Assembly: GCA_024760905.1 (NCBI GenBank)
Contig: CM045729.1
Span: 56,978,580 to 57,042,579 of the forward strand
Direction: 5' to 3'
Source of the DNA: Plotosus lineatus
Taxonomy: Eukaryota; Chordata; Actinopteri; Siluriformes; Plotosidae
Length of the DNA stretch: 64,000 nt
Shown: piece by piece, positions 59,183 to 64,000 of the stretch
Position numbering within the stretch: position 1 is the stretch's first letter
Layout of the letters: every line of letters starts with the position of its first letter
The notes under the pieces: generated by a model
The model's database searches: none
What the model saw: only the letters and a program-made list of their open reading frames with translations
Told to the model about the DNA's origin: nothing
Program-made: the position numbers and the translations under genes

Positions 59183-61430
59183 AATGAATAAAATGGCCAA
59201 AAGCTGGTTAAATTTTGCATATATTAAATAAGAAAATTCTGTGTTAGATAACAGAGAAGTTCACCATAAACCAAGACTGTATTTTCACTCCTCAAACTAT
59301 TCATTTTCTCTGTGAGTTCGATCACCAATAGGGAAAATAACAACAAATTCTGAAATCAAAATTGTGTCCAAGCAGCATACTTGTGTGATTCACTATGTTT
59401 GGAATAATATGATTAATATCTGATGGCCTTAAGAGATCAACAGTTTGGAAGTTTGACCAGAAAAACCATAAGAAAAGCAGGCAACCAAAAATCATGGGCA
59501 TGAGAATGTTTACCTTTCCTGAAATCTGAAATACTGAAGGTTCTTTTAGGATTGGTTTCATGCTCTTCATGCAAAGACATTTGGGTTGAAATAACTGTGA
59601 GGAAACAGATATGCTTTCAGTGCTATTGTACTGACTGAAGCACAGCGCTGAAATCCCAATACCTTAATAATAATTAATTATGTTATGATTCATCAGTTAA
59701 CTTATGGTCTTAGTTGCAATTGCAGTTTGCTCTCCTGTGTGAGGTGTCAGTAGGTGTGACCCTCCATGATTTATCAAGTAATAATTGCTTGAATTACATG
59801 AGATACAAATTTGGTGAAGAAAAAATATTTCAAAGACAGCTTAACAGGTTCTAATGGCGCATTAAGGATCTCAAAGAGATGCACTTATTAAAATTATTAA
59901 AAAGTTAGTTGACTTTTTCAGAGTTGCACAGGAAGTTTAACTCCAATTAAATGCAATGAAATGCATCAAAATACTCTACACAAGATAATATGAAAGCACA
60001 TTCTCTTGGTAATTTTTCACAAGCACTTTTTAGATGTGATCAATATCAAATATGTGAACATTTGGTAAATGTCTAAACTGACATAAAGTTTTAATAACTT
60101 TTTTTTTTTTTTTTTTACAAATAAAGTCCCTTTTCCCAATATTTTGACATAGTAATGCTTAATTTTGAGCAACTAGAAACCATTCAAACGGCAGATAGAC
60201 CTTGTTAATTCTCGGTTGATGAAATAATAGTTTTATTTTCTCTTTAAATGGCTTCTGGAAATATATTACATTTCCTTCTGTTGGATCAATTTCACTGTTC
60301 AGGAAGTGACTTTTAGGCTTAGTAAACTAAGATGAAGACCAAACTGTTCTGCACATCCATGTGTCTGTTCCTGGACATGGCTATAAGGCTATTTTCATTA
60401 CTGTTATTCTTATCTCTGTCTTGATGACCTCTAGCCATAGGATCCAGTTAAAGTTTTAGCGTTGAAGTGGAGATGAAATCTGTTGTTTTTATCTGTTAGG
60501 CCTTGGCCTGCTTTGACAGGCAAAGAGCTTGGAAATTATGTTTTATGGTACATTTGTTTGGAGGAGCTAACAGAAACATCTTAGTGCTAATGGTAAGATG
60601 AACATGTTAAGTTAATTTTAACACTGATATCATCATTAGTGGTAGTAAAACAGTTTTCAGTGAATGTGTTTTTCCCTATAGGCTTGCATGTTGGCATTAT
60701 CACAAAGAATCATGGGATTGAAGTGGGGCATTATCTGCCATTTTTTCACAGGTCTGTGATGGAAAGGTATGACAGACTCTGAAGATGTGGAAGTTACAAT
60801 AAATGACCAAAATGAACTGCTGCATTCTACCATGTCACCCCTTGTCTCTGAGGTATTTCCATCTGAAGTTTTATAAACTACCCAGCAATAAGAAACTGCA
60901 CAAAATGTAGGTAAAGGATACAAAAGTTGTGCGATGAAATTGCTTGTGCTGGACAAGTGTCTGCATGTTACATTTCCCAAGAGAAAAAAAGACTTACAAA
61001 GTCAACAAACCAACAATATTCCAGAGGACAACGAAGTGGAACAATATTAGAGAGGCCAGCAACAATCAGATTCTTATGTGCATTGAGCAGTGGATTTGAA
61101 AAGAGACATGAATATGCAAGCCTAGCAAACGCAAAGCCTCCTTTGCTCATTGTGATCAGACTATACAAACCCTTGGCAAACCTGGAATTCAGGCAAATAA
61201 ACCTGGTGAACGTACCAACAAAAGAAACCTTAACTGGGGAAAGCGTTTACTGGGACAAACTTTCAGATACTAATACTTACATAACATATGCATATAGACA
61301 TATAACGTATGCTCACGTATGCATATAGACATGTGGCACTTCAGTGTGGTCATGATAAATGGAGGGTCAGTGCCCTGACAAACATCATTACCACAGAAAA
61401 CAATTAGTATCTATCTTATGTATAAAATCT
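59180..61430. other. No recognisable gene
   Basis: About 2.2 kb, the longest stretch without a clear transposon. A 133-codon ORF at 60927-61328 has no recognisable domain, and its C-terminus crosses a simple 'acatatgcatatagacata' repeat. Confidence 0.45.
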
Positions 61431-61799
61431 TTATTACAAACCGATTTCCAAAAAAAATGTTGGGACACTAGACAAATTGTAAATAAAAACTGAATGTAAT
61501 GATGTTGGAGTGCCTAATTTAAATATTTTATTCCTAATAGCATACAGATGACAGGTCAAAAGTTTATACTGAGAAAATGTATTATTTTAAGGGGAAAAAT
61601 ATGTTGATTTTAAATTTCATTGTGTCAACGAATCTCAAAAAAGTTGGGATATGTAGTGGTAAGAGGCTGGAAAAGTGAATTGCACTTATAATGAACAGTT
61701 GGAAGACCAATTATCACTAATAAGGTCAATTAGCAACTGAGTATAAAAAGAACTTCTCAAAGTGGCAGTGTCTCTCAGTAGTGAAGCTGAGTAGAGAAT

Positions 61800-62600
61800 G
61801 ACCAATTCCTCCAATGTTGCACAGAAAGATAGTGGAGCAATCTCAGAAAGGTGTTTCACGGGGAAAAGTTGCAAAGAGGTTGAAGTTATCATCATCTACA
61901 GTGCAAAACATCATTCAAAGATTCAGAGAATCTGGAACAATCTCTGTGCGTAAGGGTCAAGGCCGAAAAACCATACTTAATGCTTGTGATCTTCAAGCCC
62001 TTAAACGGCACTGAACCACAAACAGGAATGCTACTGTAAGGGAAATGACAGAATGGGCTCAGCAGTACTTCCAGAAACCATTGTCAGTGAACACAATCCA
62101 CCGTGCCATCCGCCATTGCCAGCTGTAACTCTACAGTACAAAGAAGAAACCATTTCTAAACAGGACCCAGAAGTACAGGTATTTTCTCTGGCTTAGGGGT
62201 CATTTAAAACCACATATGCTCCCATCCAGACGTCATCTCTTTCAGAGAAGACCTTGCATTTTTCAACATGATCATCCCAGACTACATGCTGCATTAATGA
62301 CAGCATCATGGCTGCGGAGGAAAAGGATCTGGGTATTGAACTGGCCAGCCTGCAGTCCATATCTTTCACCTATAGAGAACATTTGGCGCATCATAAAGAG
62401 AAAGGTGCAACAAAGAAGGCCCAAGACAGTTGAATAGTTAGAGGCCTGTATTAGACAACAATGGGACAGCATTCCTCTTTATAAACTTGAGAAACTTGTC
62501 TTCTCGGTCCTCAGACGTTTGCAGACTGTTGCAGGAAGAAGATGCCTCACAGTGGACAATGCTCTATCCCAGCTTTTTTGGAGATTTGTTGGCACCATGA
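61800..62600 (+). pseudogene. Tc1-like transposase, deleted
   Basis: The N-terminal helix-turn-helix part at 61814 reads MLHRKIVEQSQKGVSRGKVA and STVQNIIQRFRESGT. A stop at 62012 follows RH. Remnants continue in frame as VREMTEWAQQYFQKPLSVNT. A large piece of the catalytic core is missing before MLPSRRHLFQRRPCIFQHDH (62216). The final block is VLNWPACSPYLSPIENIWRI, with the catalytic E kept. PYLSP replaces the usual PDLSP. The region holding the first catalytic D is deleted, so it is inactive. Confidence 0.9.
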
Positions 62601-62626
62601 AATTTAAAATCAACATATTTTTTTCC

Positions 62627-62981
62627 AGTGGGGGCAGTGGTGGTCTAGTGGTATAAGGCGCTGGATTGTTGATCCAAAGGTTGGGGGTTCAAGTCCCACT
62701 CTGCACAAGGTTGTCACTGTCCCCCCCAGTGGAGCTAACTGGGTTATCAAAGGCCAGCCATGTCTCTCACTGTCTATGGTGAGAGGCATGTAAAAGAACC
62801 ATTGCTGATTTTCGACAAGAGTAGGCTGCAAAGCCGTCAGCGTGTTTCCGCCCTGCGATGGCCTGACGAGCTGTCCAGGGTGTACTCTGCCCTCGCCCGA
62901 AGTTGGCTGGGATGGGCACCAGCCTCCCCGTGACCCAAATTAGGATTAAGCGGGTACAGAAAATGAACTGAATGAATGATG
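62627..62981 (+). mobile_element. S1-L SINE, full length with 12-bp duplication
   Basis: Exact duplication atatttttttcc at 62615-62626 and 62982-62993. A box TGGTCTAGTGG at 62641-62651, B box GGTTCAAGTCC at 62686-62696. S1 body to 'gccgtcagcgtgtttccgcc', then an abrupt change to the S2-type 3' half ('gatggcctgacgagctgtcc') and L2-like tail to 'gaatgaatgatg'. This is the reference S1-L copy and the youngest layer at this site. Confidence 0.95.
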
Positions 62982-63149
62982 ATATTTTTTTCCTCAAAAT
63001 GATACATTTTCACAGTTTATACTTTTGACCTGTCATCTCTGTTCTATTCAGAATAAAATATTTAAATTTGGCACTTCCATATTATTGAATTCAGTTTTTA
63101 TACACAGTTTGTATAGTGTCCCAACTTTTTTTGGAATCCGGTTTGAAGC

Positions 63150-63700
63150 TTTCAGCTTAATCATAATCTAACCATTGTTCCTTATTTTTAGTTGTTATTG
63201 TATAACAAGTCATATCCAATATCACCCTAGAGATCTGAGCCCATTAATATGAATGGTATTTATTAAAGAATGTACTGTAGTTATACTGTAGGTTAGAAGG
63301 TTTAATTCAGCTATTAGCTTGTGCAGTTGATGCAAGTTTTTAAATTAATTTCTCTTTTTATTTGTACTGCACAATTTCAACAATATAATAAAGCAGCTTT
63401 ACAGAGATATAACATAGAAATTCTGGATATAAATTTTTACAAATACCTGTTGTTGGGTAATGATACACTGTAGTAATACTGTAATGGTGTTTCTGATCTT
63501 TTCATAAGGTATCAGAGGAGTTGCAGTTACCTGACTTGGAGCACCTGGGTCCAATGGTCTACAGGATATAAAAGCTCCAGTTTCCTGCCTGCCAGTCTCT
63601 CTATGTCTCTACCAGTACCTATGCTCTACTCATTTAGCTAGTTTTTTTTATTAGGTCTTGCTCCGCTTACATTTAAACTACTGATGCCACTGACAGTCAA
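63150..63700. other. No recognised gene; TATA-like stretch
   Basis: Contains 'ggatataaaagctccagttt' near 63567-63586, preceded by a GC-richer segment from about 63520. It could be a promoter of an unrecognised element or chance. Confidence 0.35.
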
Positions 63701-63701
63701 C

Positions 63702-64000
63702 AGTCTTCTTCATCTTTTCCTTTCAGCTGTTCTCTTCAGGGGTTGCCACAGCAAATCATTTGCCTCCATCTCACCCTATCCTCTGCATCTTCTTCTCTTA
63801 CACCAACTACCTTTAAGTCCTTCTTCACCACATCCATAAATCTCCTCTTTGGTCTTCCTCTAGGGCTTCTGTCTGGTAATCGCCCCCCCCCACTGATGAT
63901 GAGCTGAATGAGCTGATGATTGAGGAAAATGAGAGAGAACAAAGAGTAGAAGAGGTGACCGTTGTGGACCAGGAAGTAGAAAAGATTAGTAAGGGTGAAG
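63702..64000 (-). mobile_element. RTE LINE copy 3, inverted at its 5' side, runs off the window
   Basis: At 63702-63886 the minus strand carries the RTE 3' end (RSPRGRPKRRFMDVVKKDLK, EDRVRWRQMICCGNP) and a CTTCTTCATC complement of the simple tail. From about 63895 the sequence is plus-strand RTE from further upstream in the element ('gctgatgattgaggaaaatg', 'gttgtggaccaggaagtag'), matching 13700-13790 of copy 1. The opposite orientation of the two pieces fits twin priming. The right end lies beyond the window. Confidence 0.88.

Larger units (their letters stand above)
61437..63145 (+). mobile_element. Tc1-like transposon, internally deleted, with nested SINE
   Basis: The left end CAAACCGATTTCCAAAAAA (after TA at 61435-61436) is the inverse of the right end, which finishes 'tttttttggaatccggtttg'. 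The inverted repeats carry an inner related block ('aatctcaaaaaagttgggat' at 61631-61650), again an IR/DR layout. The right TA has mutated to AA. The right inverted repeat is interrupted by an S1-L SINE at 62627-62981. It is a different Tc1 family from 15496-17062. Confidence 0.9.

Noticed and set aside
60927..61328. 133-codon ORF
   Set aside because: No recognisable domain; the C-terminus runs through a simple repeat. Without homology or transcripts it is not supported.

Overview
The window looks like intergenic DNA from a ray-finned (teleost) fish. I found no host protein-coding gene, no rRNA and no free-standing tRNA gene. What it holds is several generations of transposable elements and their broken pieces, with long dinucleotide and trinucleotide repeats between them. 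The fish assignment rests on the element families: Tc1-like transposons with long inverted/direct-repeat ends, hAT-type miniature elements, RTE-type and other EN/RT LINEs, a Rex1-like LINE remnant, and tRNA-derived SINEs with A and B boxes. A SINE ending in a 'ggataagggtgtctgccaaa' type motif hints at an ostariophysan, with low confidence.

Layout. 1-9 kb: microsatellites, a 771-bp hAT-type element, a small Tc1-like MITE, a hAT MITE with a perfect duplication, and a LINE reverse-transcriptase fragment. 9-17 kb: LINE family X copy A (minus strand), an RTE LINE of 3.1 kb inserted inside an older SINE, then a complete but frameshifted Tc1-like transposon. 17-26 kb: mostly unique or ancient sequence, a 640-bp foldback structure, a diverged ~175-bp repeat pair and a few SINEs. 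26-35 kb: a 3.3-kb LINE of another lineage (LINE-D) truncated by a SINE, then Rex1-like remains. 35-38 kb: nested SINEs, a 247-bp tandem duplication, long AT repeats and a ~410-bp internally deleted RTE derivative. 40-46 kb: family X copies B (with an inverted 5' part) and C (near full length). 46-50.6 kb: SINEs, a hAT-type element, a second RTE copy lacking its endonuclease, and a hAT MITE. 52-58 kb: dense SINEs and microsatellites. 61-64 kb: a deleted Tc1-like transposon carrying a nested SINE, then an RTE copy inverted at its 5' side that runs off the window.

How the parts relate. Two tRNA-derived SINE heads recur, here called S1 (A box TGGTCTAGTGG) and S2 (A box TGGTGTAATGG). They are joined to three kinds of LINE-like tail. 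S1-R ends in RTE sequence. S1-L and most S2 copies end in an L2-like tail (TGAATGAATGA end). One S2 copy ends in a BovB-like tail. The S1-R tail carries a piece of the RTE 5' leader as well as the RTE 3' end, so the SINE looks fused to an internally deleted RTE. This mix-and-match of heads and tails is the most interesting system in the window. Names S1-S5, X, and LINE-D are labels of convenience, not database names.
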